Of a DNA stretch of 52,686 bases, positions 41,955-50,867 are shown piece by piece (position 1 is the first letter of the stretch; each line of letters begins with the position of its first letter). A program made the translations under genes and the position numbers. The notes under the pieces were generated by a model. It saw only the letters and a program-made list of their open reading frames with translations, was not told the DNA's origin and searched no databases. Origin of the DNA: an uncultured Prevotellaceae bacterium (GTDB lineage: Bacteria; Bacteroidota; Bacteroidia; Bacteroidales; Bacteroidaceae); assembly GCA_947170495.1 (NCBI GenBank), contig CAMVUB010000014.1, positions 1 to 52,686 of the forward strand, in the 5' to 3' direction.

Positions 41955-41976
41955 CGGCTTTTTCGGGAAAAGGTAG

Positions 41977-41984
41977 TATCTTTG
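41977..41984 (+). promoter_or_regulatory. -7 box (TATCTTTG) of the ECF sigma operon
   Basis: TATCTTTG followed by CACCG is 64 bp upstream of the sigma factor ATG and diverges from the DUF486 box. Confidence 0.62.
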
Positions 41985-42047
41985 CACCGATAAAAGCAAC
42001 GGGACCCCTAAATTATATATAGGAACGCGCGCGAAAGCATCGTTATC

Positions 42048-42602
42048 ATGGCTAACGTCAAGTGGAATGAACAGCTGATTGTAGAGCAGTTGCGCGACAG
42101 CGCACTGCGGCAACAGGCGTTTACGCTGCTGGTGGAGCATTTCAAGGAACAGCTCTACTGGCAGATCCGCAGGATGGTGATGTCCCACGACGATGCCGAC
42201 GATGTGCTGCAGAACACGTTCATCAAGGCCTGGATGGGCTTGGATGGCTTCCGTGGCGATGCGAAACTCTCGACATGGCTGTTCCGCATTGCCAACAACG
42301 AGACGCTGAACTTCCTGGAGCGGCAGCGCCAGCAGTACAGCCTTGATGATGCGGCGGCTGTGGGCGTGGCAGCACGTCTGGAGAGCGATCCCTACTTCGA
42401 TGGCGACGAGACGGAGCACCAGCTGCAGGAAGCTGTGGCCAGCCTGCCCGACAAACAGCGCCAGGTGTTCAATCTGAAATACTTCGAGGAGATGAAGTAC
42501 GAGGACATGAGCGAGCTCCTGGGGACGAGTGTCGGCGCGCTGAAAGCGTCCTATCACCACGCAGTGAAAAAAATATCTGACTTTTTTGCCGCTGCGGATT
42601 AA
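42048..42602 (+). CDS. ECF-type RNA polymerase sigma factor
   Basis: This 184-residue protein has sigma region 2 (FKEQLYWQIRRMVMSHDDADDVLQNTFIKAW) and region 4 (LPDKQRQVFNLKYFEEMKYEDMSELLGTSVGALKASYHHAVKKI). It directs polymerase to envelope or stress promoters (family knowledge). It is followed by a single-pass membrane protein and a Spy-like periplasmic protein, the usual Bacteroidota arrangement for a self-contained envelope-stress operon. Confidence 0.93.
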   Translation: MANVKWNEQLIVEQLRDSALRQQAFTLLVEHFKEQLYWQIRRMVMSHDDADDVLQNTFIKAWMGLDGFRGDAKLSTWLFRIANNETLNFLERQRQQYSLDDAAAVGVAARLESDPYFDGDETEHQLQEAVASLPDKQRQVFNLKYFEEMKYEDMSELLGTSVGALKASYHHAVKKISDFFAAAD

Positions 42603-42648
42603 ACCTTCTCGGCGTGCAACAGTCTTACTATCAGAAAAAATAAATCCC

Positions 42649-43044
42649 ATGAACGAAGAGGAACTCATAAGAAAGCATGACAGCGGACGTAGGCCGTTCA
42701 AGACGCCCGACGGCTATTTCGACAACTTCACCAGCCAGCTGATGGAGCGCATGGAGCGTGAGGGACTGTTGAAGAAGGAGGAGCAGCCGGCGGAGGTGAA
42801 GGCCAAGGTGGTGGCGATGAGCCCCGTGCGCCGCGCCCTGCGCTATGCCGCTGCTGCGGTGGTCGTGGGCATCTGCGTGGCTACAGGAACGTATTTCATT
42901 CAACAGCAGGATGGCGCTGAGGAACAGGCGCTGACAGCCGACGCCTCGGATTTCCTGTATTCCGACGAGGCGCTGGACTATGAGCTGGACTACGAGATGG
43001 TGAACAACCAACAGATTGCTTACTACCTGACGGAAGCGTATTGA
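42649..43044 (+). CDS. Probable anti-sigma factor (single-pass membrane protein)
   Basis: The start at 42649 (MNEEELIRKHDSGRRPFKTPDGYFDNF) gives 131 residues. The PFKTPDGYFDNFTSQLM segment is typical of small membrane proteins after ECF sigma genes in Bacteroidales. One transmembrane helix (YAAAAVVVGICVATGTYFI) separates a cytoplasmic half from an acidic outside half. The anti-sigma role is inferred from position, as there is no ZAS zinc motif. Confidence 0.75.
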   Translation: MNEEELIRKHDSGRRPFKTPDGYFDNFTSQLMERMEREGLLKKEEQPAEVKAKVVAMSPVRRALRYAAAAVVVGICVATGTYFIQQQDGAEEQALTADASDFLYSDEALDYELDYEMVNNQQIAYYLTEAY

Positions 43045-43060
43045 TAAATATAATATAAAG

Positions 43061-43531
43061 ATGAAGAAGATCGTTTTTTGTTGCTTGTTTGCTTTGAGCA
43101 CGATAGGCGCTTGGGCACAGCCCGAGCCCCCCAAGGGACAGCCGCGTTTTGACCCGGCTAAGTTCCAGCAGATGGTGGAAGAGTCGCTGACAAAGGCTGC
43201 CGAGCTGACGGCTGATGAGGCCAAGGCGTTCTTTCCTCTTTACACGGAGATGCGCAAGAAGCAGCGTGAGATGGGGCGCCAGATTCACGATCTGAAGAAG
43301 AACGCTCCGCAAGGCGACTGCAAGGCATGTGCCGAGACCATCACGAAGATCAAACGTCTGCAGGTGGAGATGGCTGAGTTGGAGGAGAGCTACTACCAAC
43401 GCTTCCTCAAGACCTTACCGGCCGCCAAGGTGTTCAAGGTGATGAAAGCTGAGGATGATTTCCACCGTCGCATGGTACAAGGCCAGCGACAGGGCAAGCG
43501 CCCCGAAGGGCAACCGCGCGGACAGCGCTAA
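43061..43531 (+). CDS. Spy/CpxP-like periplasmic helical protein
   Basis: This 156-residue protein has a signal peptide (MKKIVFCCLFALSTIGAWAQ) and an all-helical charged body (LTKAAELTADEAKAFFPLYTEMRKKQREMGRQ...) ending in a basic Gln/Gly/Arg tail. The pattern resembles Spy/CpxP-type chaperones or sensors found in sigma-E operons. A CKAC pair is unusual for Spy. It overlaps the convergent downstream gene by 4 bp. Confidence 0.72.
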   Translation: MKKIVFCCLFALSTIGAWAQPEPPKGQPRFDPAKFQQMVEESLTKAAELTADEAKAFFPLYTEMRKKQREMGRQIHDLKKNAPQGDCKACAETITKIKRLQVEMAELEESYYQRFLKTLPAAKVFKVMKAEDDFHRRMVQGQRQGKRPEGQPRGQR

Positions 43532-43965
43532 TCTTTTAACAACTCCTCAAGGAATTCGTCGAGCTCCTCGTCAAGACCTTTGAGGAGTTCGCTGTCTAAA
43601 ATGAGATGGTCGTCATCCACAATATAGATGTCGGACATCGTCTCGCCGTCTTCGCCCATCATCACAAAGGAGAAGGGATGCAGAATGCTCATCTGCTCAA
43701 TCTCCGCATGCAGGCCGTTGATGCTCTGCTTGATGGCGATGGCGGCAGCTTCGTAGAGGTCTTCCTCGGTGGGCTCCAGCCACTGGTCCACGACAATGCG
43801 CATGAGCTCCTCCATGTCATCGTTGAAGATGCGTAGCTCGCCGCTTTCGGGCTTCACTTGCATGTGCAAATCCGTGAGCACGGGGTCAGCCGTAGAGGGA
43901 TATTTGTCGATGACCTTACGGATGGCACGCTGGATTTGCTGGAGGGTTTGCTGTGTAGGCTTCAT
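43528..43965 (-). CDS. Conserved hypothetical acidic protein
   Basis: This 145-residue cytoplasmic protein begins with a helical segment (TQQTLQQIQRAIRKVIDKYP), has a beta-rich middle (ELRIFNDDMEELMRIVVDQW and FSFVMMGEDGETMSDIYIVDDDHLILD) and ends in a very acidic helix (LDEELDEFLEELLKD). I recognise no named domain. It could be a small adaptor protein. Confidence 0.7.
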   Translation of the reverse strand: MKPTQQTLQQIQRAIRKVIDKYPSTADPVLTDLHMQVKPESGELRIFNDDMEELMRIVVDQWLEPTEEDLYEAAAIAIKQSINGLHAEIEQMSILHPFSFVMMGEDGETMSDIYIVDDDHLILDSELLKGLDEELDEFLEELLKD

Positions 43966-43987
43966 GTTGGAGAGTGGCTTTTCAAAT

Positions 43988-44017
43988 AAGGGTCGGAACC
44001 TCAGGAGCCCGACCCTT
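43988..44017. terminator. Hairpin between two minus-strand genes
   Basis: AAGGGTCGG...CCGACCCTT is a 9-bp perfect stem with a 12-nt loop. It can end transcription of the exported CTD-like gene at 44072-44434. There is little T-run on the minus strand. Confidence 0.6.
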
Positions 44018-44071
44018 AATGATTCCTGCGTAATGCTAAGGAATATGTGAGTTAGTTAGTTTATATATTCT

Positions 44072-44434
44072 TTATTTAATAGATACCTTGCGAACTACTT
44101 TATCAACTTTGATGATGTAGCAGCCTTTGTTGAGGTTCATGTTGACGGTCTTGTCGTCGCTGTCAATCTTATAGGATGCTACGCGCACGCCGGCGAGGTT
44201 GTAGATTTCGAGGACTTTGCCGGCAGCGTTGGTGACGTGCACCTGTGCGCCGTTCACGGAGATGGTGATGGGGTTGACTTCCTCGTCGATGTCGGGAGCC
44301 TCGATCTCGGAGATCATCTCCTCCATGGGAGCCTCGCTCATCTCAGGAGCCTTCGCATCCATGTCTGCTTCTGCGCCCATAACGCTGAGGCTAAGACCTG
44401 CGAAAAGTGCAAAAAAGAGGTAATATTTCTTCAT
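44072..44434 (-). CDS. Small exported protein with a T9SS-type C-terminal domain and no cargo domain
   Basis: This 120-residue protein has a signal peptide (MKKYYLFFALFAGLSLSVMGAEA) and an acidic Met/Glu/Pro linker (APEMSEAPMEEMISEIEAPDID). The final ~70 residues (ITISVNGAQVHVTNAAGKVLEIYNLAG...KGCYIIKVDKVVRKVSIK) resemble the type A sorting domain of the type IX secretion system. There is no room for a functional cargo domain. It has its own -7 box. Confidence 0.72.
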   Translation of the reverse strand: MKKYYLFFALFAGLSLSVMGAEADMDAKAPEMSEAPMEEMISEIEAPDIDEEVNPITISVNGAQVHVTNAAGKVLEIYNLAGVRVASYKIDSDDKTVNMNLNKGCYIIKVDKVVRKVSIK

Positions 44435-44465
44435 GCAAAATGAGGTTTCGTGAATATTTCGAGGA

Positions 44466-44473
44466 CAAAAGTA
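44466..44473 (-). promoter_or_regulatory. -7 box (TACTTTTG) of the small CTD protein
   Basis: Minus-strand TACTTTTG followed by TCC is 32 bp before the start at 44434. Confidence 0.6.
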
Positions 44474-44529
44474 AGGGTTTTCGCAATACGATGCAAATTT
44501 TTTTGCCTAAAAACACAATATTTCTGCAA

Positions 44530-45444
44530 TTATATGGTTGTTTTGAGCCCCTCGCAGGCTAAAAACGTGTTTTCGAAGACCTCTTTGGCCTCGTTGAGCA
44601 GCACTTGCTCGTCCTCGTAGCGTGCAGAGAAATGTCCGAGCATCAAACGCCCCACATTGGCGGCCTTGGCGACGGCGGCTGCTTGGCGTGCGGTGCTGTG
44701 GCAATATTTAAGCGCATGGTCGGCTTCGGCCTCGGCATAGGTGGCTTCGTGGTACATGAGATCCACGCCCTGACACCACTCTGCCATCTCGGCCACGGGC
44801 ATGGTATCGGAGCAGTAGGCATAGGAGCGCACGCGGTCGGGTGGGGTGGTGAGTCGGCTGTGGGGGATGGTCTCGCCCTCGGGCGTTGTCCAGTCCTTCC
44901 CCGCTTTGATGTTATTGATGGCCCAGGTGGGAATGCCGTAGAAGTCTATCATCTCCCTGCGGATGTGCGGTAGCCCGGGCTTCTCCCTGATGAGATAGCC
45001 GCAGCAGGGCAGGCGGTGCTTCAGCGGCAGCGACCATACCTCCATCGAGCGGTCTTCGAAGATGCACTGGTGCTGGCTGGCATCGACGGCTTCGAAATGC
45101 ACTTCGTAGTCCATGTTGGCGCAGAAATGTGCCATCGTGAACTCCACAAAAGTCTGCAGCGTCGAGGGACCGTGCACGAACAGCGGCGCCGTGCGTCCCA
45201 GCAGACCCATCGTGGAGATGAGGCCGGGGAGTCCGAAGACGTGGTCGCCGTGGGCATGCGTGAGGAAGATATGCGTGATTTTCTGCCAGCTCAGTCCCGT
45301 CTTGCGCCACGCCAGCTGCGCGCCTTCGCCGCAGTCCAGCAGCAGCAGCTTGTCACGCAGATCTACCACCTGACACGAGGGCAGATGCCTGTTCGTGGGC
45401 AGTGCCGACCCGCAGCCAATGATGTGAACGTCAAACTTTTGCAT
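44530..45444 (-). CDS. rnz: Ribonuclease Z
   Basis: The start at 45444 ([17 protein letters not shown]) gives 304 residues. The zinc-binding [16 protein letters not shown] motif, MYHEATYAE (Asp/Glu exosite region) and MLGHFSARY identify the tRNA 3'-processing endonuclease of the metallo-beta-lactamase fold. It overlaps the upstream queC by 14 bp, making a three-gene operon with queC and yhhQ. Confidence 0.93.
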   Translation of the reverse strand: MQKFDVHIIGCGSALPTNRHLPSCQVVDLRDKLLLLDCGEGAQLAWRKTGLSWQKITHIFLTHAHGDHVFGLPGLISTMGLLGRTAPLFVHGPSTLQTFVEFTMAHFCANMDYEVHFEAVDASQHQCIFEDRSMEVWSLPLKHRLPCCGYLIREKPGLPHIRREMIDFYGIPTWAINNIKAGKDWTTPEGETIPHSRLTTPPDRVRSYAYCSDTMPVAEMAEWCQGVDLMYHEATYAEAEADHALKYCHSTARQAAAVAKAANVGRLMLGHFSARYEDEQVLLNEAKEVFENTFLACEGLKTTI

Positions 45445-46192
45445 AACCGTGTAGATATTGAATCTCTCTTGCCGCGTTCGATGGCTTCTGGGGATGGCGG
45501 AGGTACTCTTCGAGTCCGGCACGGCGCAGCTTGCAAGCCGGACATTCGCCGCAGCCGTCGCCGGGGATGCCGTTGTAGCAGGTCAGCGTCTCGTAGCGCA
45601 CGAGGTCTAAGACCTTCAGTCTGTCGGCTTTGGCCCACGTCTGCGCCTTGTCAATCCACATCAGCGGGGTGTGGATCACGAACTGCTCGTCCATGCCCAG
45701 GTTCAGGCTCACATTTAGTGACTTCACGAAGGCATCGCGGCAGTCGGGGTAGCCGCTGTAGTCGGTCTGCGAGACGCCCGTCACGAGGTGGTTGATGCCC
45801 CTCTCGCGGGCAAAGACGGCAGCCACGGCGATGAAGAACAGGTTGCGGCCAGGCACAAACGTGTTGGGAGGGCCTTCGGCGGGCTTGTCCTGATCCATGA
45901 CCATACTGCTGTCGGTCAGCGAATTGTGGGACAGCTGGCTGATGAACGACACGTCCATCTTGTGCCATTCCACATCGCCGCCGCCTTCGTTGAGGCCATT
46001 CTGGCGCGCGATCTCGCCTGCCTTGGCAGCAATCTGCTCGGCGACTTCCACCTCGCGGACATGTTTCTGCCCGTAGGTGAATGTCAGCGCCATCACTTTC
46101 TTGAAATGTTTCAGTGCCCAGAACAGGCACGTGGTTGAATCCTGACCGCCGCTGAATACCACCAGCGCCGTCTCTTTATTCATCGGTTTCAT
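45431..46192 (-). CDS. queC: 7-cyano-7-deazaguanine synthase
   Basis: This 253-residue protein has the PP-loop SGGQDSTT for ATP and the zinc-binding [18 protein letters not shown] near the C-terminus. It converts 7-carboxy-7-deazaguanine to preQ0, which QueF (7248-7724) reduces. It overlaps the transporter gene upstream by 4 bp (ATGA). An alternative start is the Met at 46183. Confidence 0.95.
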   Translation of the reverse strand: MKPMNKETALVVFSGGQDSTTCLFWALKHFKKVMALTFTYGQKHVREVEVAEQIAAKAGEIARQNGLNEGGGDVEWHKMDVSFISQLSHNSLTDSSMVMDQDKPAEGPPNTFVPGRNLFFIAVAAVFARERGINHLVTGVSQTDYSGYPDCRDAFVKSLNVSLNLGMDEQFVIHTPLMWIDKAQTWAKADRLKVLDLVRYETLTCYNGIPGDGCGECPACKLRRAGLEEYLRHPQKPSNAAREIQYLHGYAKV

Positions 46193-46860
46193 AGGATGCT
46201 GTAGCTTTCGTTGTTGTCATAGACATCCACGCCTTCCGTGCGCTTGAGCCAAGCCACAACGCGGATGGTGACGGGGAGTATGACGATTTCACATAAAATT
46301 TTCATAACCACTTGACTGACCATCATCAGTGCAAGGTTCTCTTTAGGTACGATTCCACCCAAAGCAATGGGGAAGAAGATGATGGAATCGCTCACCTCAC
46401 CCACGATGGTGGAGGCGATGGCGCGCAGCGAAAAACGACTCCCCTTGTGGCGGATTTTCATGCGACTCATCACGTAGGCGTTCAGGAACGACCCCACGAG
46501 GAAGGCGGCAAAAGAGGCCAGCGCCACGCGTGGTGCAAGTCCGAACAGCGCATGGAACCCTTCCTGGTTGGTCCAGTAGGGCGCGCCGGGAATCAGGTCG
46601 GCCAACCATGCCAGCAGCACGAAGGCGAAGTCCATGACGAAGCCCGTCCAGATGATCAGCTTCGCACGGCGGTAGCCATAGACCTCGGTGATGCAGTCGT
46701 TGACGACATACGAGATGGGAAAGATAAACACACCGGCCGTCAGGTTCAGCAGGCCGAATTGCACTTGTTTCGTTGCTAACAGGTTCGCCAGGATGAGGCA
46801 AACGCAGAAGGTGACGCTGAGCAACATAAACGTCACGCTCACGGGTTCTTGTTTTTTCAT
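46189..46860 (-). CDS. yhhQ: Queuosine precursor transporter
   Basis: This 223-residue, six-helix membrane protein has the [20 protein letters not shown] and RAKLIIW segments of the YhhQ/DUF165 family, which imports preQ0/preQ1 in E. coli. It is the first gene of the yhhQ-queC-rnz operon, with a promoter box at 46917-46924. Confidence 0.92.
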   Translation of the reverse strand: MKKQEPVSVTFMLLSVTFCVCLILANLLATKQVQFGLLNLTAGVFIFPISYVVNDCITEVYGYRRAKLIIWTGFVMDFAFVLLAWLADLIPGAPYWTNQEGFHALFGLAPRVALASFAAFLVGSFLNAYVMSRMKIRHKGSRFSLRAIASTIVGEVSDSIIFFPIALGGIVPKENLALMMVSQVVMKILCEIVILPVTIRVVAWLKRTEGVDVYDNNESYSIL

Positions 46861-46916
46861 TCTTCCTTGTTTTGTTAAAGGGGGTGGGCTAGGGTACCCC
46901 TGGGCATTTGCGGCTG

Positions 46917-46924
46917 CAAAGGTA
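46917..46924 (-). promoter_or_regulatory. -7 box (TACCTTTG) of the yhhQ-queC-rnz operon
   Basis: Minus-strand TACCTTTG followed by CAGCC is 57 bp before the yhhQ start. I see no preQ1 riboswitch consensus in the short leader. Confidence 0.58.
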
Positions 46925-47019
46925 CGCTTTTATTGCGATAGAACCAAAATGTTTGTCCCTTTTTACATCTTTTAATGAATCCCAAGGCCCTGAAATTTGG
47001 TGCGAACGAAAAAACTGCC

Positions 47020-47027
47020 TATCTTTG
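47020..47027 (+). promoter_or_regulatory. -7 box (TATCTTTG) of the sialic acid operon
   Basis: TATCTTTG followed by CCCC is 31 bp before the lyase ATG. Confidence 0.64.
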
Positions 47028-47057
47028 CCCCGTCAAACCCTAAACTAACTCTACACA

Positions 47058-47978
47058 ATGGAAAAAATCAAAGGTCTTATTGACGCCCCGTTCACCCCGA
47101 TGAACGCAGATGGCAGCATCAACCTCAGTATCATCCCCGAATATGCCGCATTGCTCTATCGCAACGGTCTGAAAGGTGTGTTTATCAACGGCTCCAGTGG
47201 CGAGGGCTATATGCTCACCGAGGACGAGCGCAAGCAGATTGCCGAGGCGTGGATGGCTGCCGTGAAGGATTTCACGGATTTCAAGGTCATCGTGCATGTA
47301 GGCAGCACCTGCGTCCGCAGCTCCAAGAATCTTGCCGAACACGCCCAAGCCATCGGTGCCTTCGGCATCGGCGCTATGGCGCCTCCCTTCCCCAAGGTGG
47401 GACGCATCGAGGAACTGGTCAAGTACTGCGAGGAGATTGCCTGCGGTGCGCCGAAGCTCCCCTTCTACTTCTATCACATTCCCGCCTTCAACGGCGCCTT
47501 CCTCTCGATGCTCGACTTCCTGCAGGCTGTCGATGGGCGCATTCCCAACTTCGCCGGCATCAAGTACACCTTCGAGAGTCTCTACGAGTACAACCGCTGC
47601 CGTCGCTACAAGGACGGAAAGTTCGATATGCTCCACGGTCAGGATGAGACCATCCTCCCGTGCCTCGCCATGGGTGGTGCTCAGGGTGGCATCGGCGGCA
47701 CCACGAACTACAACGGCCGCTGCCTCGTAGGCATCATCGAAGCTTGGAAGGCTGGCGATCTGGAGAAAGCCCGCGAACTGCAGAACTACGCGCAGGATGT
47801 CATCGATGTCATCTGCCACTTCCGTGGTAATATCGTGGGTGGCAAGCGCATTATGAAGCTTATCGGCCTCGACCTTGGTCCCAACCGCACGCCCTTCCAG
47901 AACATCACCCCCGAAGAGGAAGTCCGCCTGAAAGCCGAACTCGACGCCATCGATTTCTTCAATCATTGCAATAAGTAA
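47058..47978 (+). CDS. nanA: N-acetylneuraminate lyase (DapA superfamily)
   Basis: This 306-residue TIM-barrel aldolase has GSSGEGYMLT (substrate carboxylate loop), YFYHIPAF with the catalytic Tyr, and the Schiff-base Lys in FAGIKYTF. The Tyr-His-Ile-Pro pattern and the context favour sialic acid lyase, which splits Neu5Ac to ManNAc and pyruvate, over dihydrodipicolinate synthase. It leads an operon with a mutarotase-symporter fusion and an epimerase. Confidence 0.88.
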   Translation: MEKIKGLIDAPFTPMNADGSINLSIIPEYAALLYRNGLKGVFINGSSGEGYMLTEDERKQIAEAWMAAVKDFTDFKVIVHVGSTCVRSSKNLAEHAQAIGAFGIGAMAPPFPKVGRIEELVKYCEEIACGAPKLPFYFYHIPAFNGAFLSMLDFLQAVDGRIPNFAGIKYTFESLYEYNRCRRYKDGKFDMLHGQDETILPCLAMGGAQGGIGGTTNYNGRCLVGIIEAWKAGDLEKARELQNYAQDVIDVICHFRGNIVGGKRIMKLIGLDLGPNRTPFQNITPEEEVRLKAELDAIDFFNHCNK

Positions 47979-47979
47979 A

Positions 47980-48018
47980 GACTCACCCCCAACCCCTCCC
48001 TAGGCAGGGAGGGGAGTA
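47980..48018. repeat. GC-rich hairpin repeat, left half of a pair
   Basis: AGACTCACCCCCAACCCCTC continues CCTAGGCAGGGAGGGGAG and begins two bases after the lyase stop codon. Its inverted partner is at 48110-48152, inside the next gene. Confidence 0.88.
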
Positions 48019-48042
48019 GTAACCTTATAAACAGAATTCCTT

Positions 48043-50787
48043 ATGAAGAGATTGTTGTTTTTTCTCTTGGCTTTTATTTCTACCCTAAGCCTCTCTTTCG
48101 CACAAGATACTACTCCCCTCCCTACAAGGGAGGGGCAGGGGGGAGGGTCTGCCCATCGCTTCAACAACGCCTCCTTCTTGCCCCTTCCTGCTCTCTCCGC
48201 TTTTGGCGGGCAGGGCGTGAGTGGCGCTTTTGCGGGCGTGGCCAATGATGAGGTCTTGGTGGCCGGTGGCTGCAACTTCCCCGACACACCGGCGGCTGAA
48301 GGCGGTCAGAAGGTGTTCTATACGGACATCTATGCGCTTTCGCTTGCAAAGCTTAACGGCGGCTACGTCACCAGCTTCGGCTGGGAGCGCATCGGTTCGC
48401 TGCCTTGCGCGTTGGCCTACGGCGCCAGTGTCACCACCCCTGAAGGTGTGGTCTGCCTGGGCGGTACGGCCGACGGGCAGAAGAGCGAGAACTTCGCCGC
48501 CCTCCTGACCCTCGATAAGGGCAATGCTGTGGTCAGCCGCGACCTGCCGCCGCTGCCTACGAGCCTCGACAACTTCGCCGCCGCTTATGGCGATGGTTTT
48601 ATCTATGTCGCTGGAGGTCTGCATAATGGTCTCCCTAACCGCAAGGCCTACCGCCTGAAATGGCCGTTGCCAGCCTCGTGGTTTGAATCCCAGACAGGTG
48701 CTGCTTGGGAGGAACTTCCCGATGTGCCCGGCCCTGCCCGCGTGCAACCGGCTGCAGCTGTGCAGAAGGGAGCCCTCGCCAGCAACTTCTACCTCCTTGG
48801 CGGCTTCGATCCCCGCTATCGTAAGGCCGTCGCCAATGGCGTCTATTACGACCCCCGCAAGGGTGAGTGGTTTGCCACGAGTTTGATGGAGGGTGCTTTG
48901 GTAGGTGCTTCCGCCCTGCCTTCCGGCGCTGCCCACGTCCTCTGCTTCGGCGGTGTTAACAAGGACATCTTCGAGGCAGCTCTTGAGCGCAACGCCCTCC
49001 TCGCCGACACCACGACCACTGCAGACCAGCTCGCGCAGCTACGCGACGAGGCCTATGCCTATATGACCCAGGAGCCTTCATGGTACAAGTTCCGCAGCAG
49101 CATTCTCGTCTATCACACCATCACCGACTCCTGGGCTGAAGTCTTCGATTCACCCCTTATCGCACGTGCCGGTGCTGCTGTTGTGCCCTTGGCCTCACCC
49201 TCCGGTTCCCTCAGCGCCCTTGTCATCGGCGGCGAGGAGAAGCCCGGTGTGCGCTCGGCGGATGCAACGCGCGTCGATATCGGCTACACCGCCCATTTCG
49301 GTTGGCTCAACTGGACCGTCCTCATCCTGTATCTCCTGGGAATGGTCTATCTCGGCTACTACTTCATGAAGCGTGCCGGCAACTCCGGCGATGACTTCTT
49401 CAAGGGCGGAGGCCGCATCCCTTGGTGGGCTGCAGGCATCAGCATCTTCGCCACCATGCTCAGCGCCATCACCTACATGAGCATCCCCGCCAAGGCCTAT
49501 GCCACAGACTGGACCTACTACCCGATGCAGATCTGCATCCTCTTGGTGTCGTTCCCCGTCATCAGGTACTACCTGCCTTTCTTCCGTCGTCTGAACGTCA
49601 CCACGGCTTATGAGTATCTCGAGCGCCGCTTCAACAGCGCCACCCGTCTGATGGCCAGCATCCTGTTCATCGTCTTCATGGTAGCGCGCACGGCTCTCGT
49701 GCTCTTCCTGCCGTCGTTGGCGATGACCGCTGTCACGGGCATTAATATATATATATGTATAGCGCTGATGGCCCTCATCACCATCCTCTACTGCACGATG
49801 GGCGGTGTCGAGGCTGTCGTCTGGGGCGATGTCATCCAGGGCATCATCCTCGTGGGCGGTGCCATCCTGGCGGCCGTCTATCTCATTGTCAACACGGGCG
49901 ACAACGGCGCCTCTGACTTCTGGCAGATTGCCACCGACCACGACAAGTTCCGCCTCTTCCTCTTCGATGCCGAGAATCCGTTCGACTTCGTCAACGCCAC
50001 GTGGTGGGTTGTCATCCTCGGCGGTCTCGCTAACAACCTCATCAGCTACACCAGCGACCAGACCGTCATCCAGCGCTACCTGACCACCTCCGACGAGAAG
50101 AGTGCCGCACGCGGCATCCTCACCAACGGCCTCATGTCCGTTGTCGTGACCATCGCCTTCTTCACCATCGGCACAGGTCTCTACACCTTCTTCAAGACGC
50201 ATCCCGCAGAGCTCGACATCACCATGGCCAAGGGCGATGCCATCTTCCCCTTCTTCATGATGAGCCAGCTGCCTGCCGGTCTCGCCGGTCTCCTCATAGC
50301 CGCCGTCTTCGCCGCTACGATGTCCACTATCGCCTCCAACATCAACTCCATCTCCACGGCCTTCACGGTGGATTTGTGGGGAAAGATGAAGCCCCGCTCC
50401 AGCTCGCAGCCCGGCGGTGAAGTGAAGGTGGCCCGCATCGCCGGCATCTGCGCCGGTATGATCGGCATGGCGATCGCCTGGCTGATGGCTACCGTTGACA
50501 TCCAGTCGCTGCTCGACTACTTCAACACCATCCTCGGCCTCCTTAGCGGTGCCATCGGCGGACTGTTCATGATGGGTATCTTCTTCCCCCGTATCGGCTC
50601 GAAGGCTGCCATGATCGGCTTCCTCTGCGGCACGGCAACGGTCCTGTACATGAACTTCTTCACGCAGGCCAACTTCCTGCTCTTCGGCTTCGTCTCGATG
50701 CTCGTCAGCGTCCTCGTCGCCCTCCTCCTCAGCATCTTTATGCCGCAGACAGAGGAACAGAAAGGACTTACGTGGAAAACCCTATAG
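48043..50787 (+). CDS. Fusion of NanM-like kelch mutarotase and sodium:solute symporter
   Basis: This 914-residue protein has a signal peptide (MKRLLFFLLAFISTLSLSFAQ) and a hairpin-encoded stretch (TTPLPTREGQGGGSAHR). A six-bladed kelch-type domain (~45-410: LVAGGCNFPD, CLGGTADGQK, YVAGGLHNG, LLGGFDPRY, CFGGVNKD, VIGGEEKPG) follows, like N-acetylneuraminate epimerase. A 13-helix SSS transporter starts near residue 425 (NWTVLILYLLGMVYLGYYFM). The periplasmic domain would convert alpha- to beta-Neu5Ac or hold substrate next to the channel (inference). This fusion is known in Bacteroidota. Confidence 0.88.
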   Translation: MKRLLFFLLAFISTLSLSFAQDTTPLPTREGQGGGSAHRFNNASFLPLPALSAFGGQGVSGAFAGVANDEVLVAGGCNFPDTPAAEGGQKVFYTDIYALSLAKLNGGYVTSFGWERIGSLPCALAYGASVTTPEGVVCLGGTADGQKSENFAALLTLDKGNAVVSRDLPPLPTSLDNFAAAYGDGFIYVAGGLHNGLPNRKAYRLKWPLPASWFESQTGAAWEELPDVPGPARVQPAAAVQKGALASNFYLLGGFDPRYRKAVANGVYYDPRKGEWFATSLMEGALVGASALPSGAAHVLCFGGVNKDIFEAALERNALLADTTTTADQLAQLRDEAYAYMTQEPSWYKFRSSILVYHTITDSWAEVFDSPLIARAGAAVVPLASPSGSLSALVIGGEEKPGVRSADATRVDIGYTAHFGWLNWTVLILYLLGMVYLGYYFMKRAGNSGDDFFKGGGRIPWWAAGISIFATMLSAITYMSIPAKAYATDWTYYPMQICILLVSFPVIRYYLPFFRRLNVTTAYEYLERRFNSATRLMASILFIVFMVARTALVLFLPSLAMTAVTGINIYICIALMALITILYCTMGGVEAVVWGDVIQGIILVGGAILAAVYLIVNTGDNGASDFWQIATDHDKFRLFLFDAENPFDFVNATWWVVILGGLANNLISYTSDQTVIQRYLTTSDEKSAARGILTNGLMSVVVTIAFFTIGTGLYTFFKTHPAELDITMAKGDAIFPFFMMSQLPAGLAGLLIAAVFAATMSTIASNINSISTAFTVDLWGKMKPRSSSQPGGEVKVARIAGICAGMIGMAIAWLMATVDIQSLLDYFNTILGLLSGAIGGLFMMGIFFPRIGSKAAMIGFLCGTATVLYMNFFTQANFLLFGFVSMLVSVLVALLLSIFMPQTEEQKGLTWKTL
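48110..48152. repeat. GC-rich hairpin repeat, right half of a pair (in the mutarotase-symporter gene)
   Basis: CTCCCCTCCCTACAAGGGAG continues GGGCAGGGGGGAGGGTCTGC directly after the signal peptide. It is almost identical to the copy in paaK2 (37317-37358). Confidence 0.9.
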
Positions 50788-50831
50788 ACCCACCCCCGAC
50801 CCCTCCCGTGATGGAGGGGAGAGCCTGCGGG
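50787..50831. repeat. GC-rich hairpin repeat, left half of a pair
   Basis: GACCCACCCCCGACCCCTCC continues CGTGATGGAGGGGAG, starting at the symporter stop codon. Its inverted partner is at 50897-50933 inside the epimerase gene. Confidence 0.88.
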
Positions 50832-50867
50832 TAGTCTCTTGATAAATCTTTAAAACCTTTATATATT

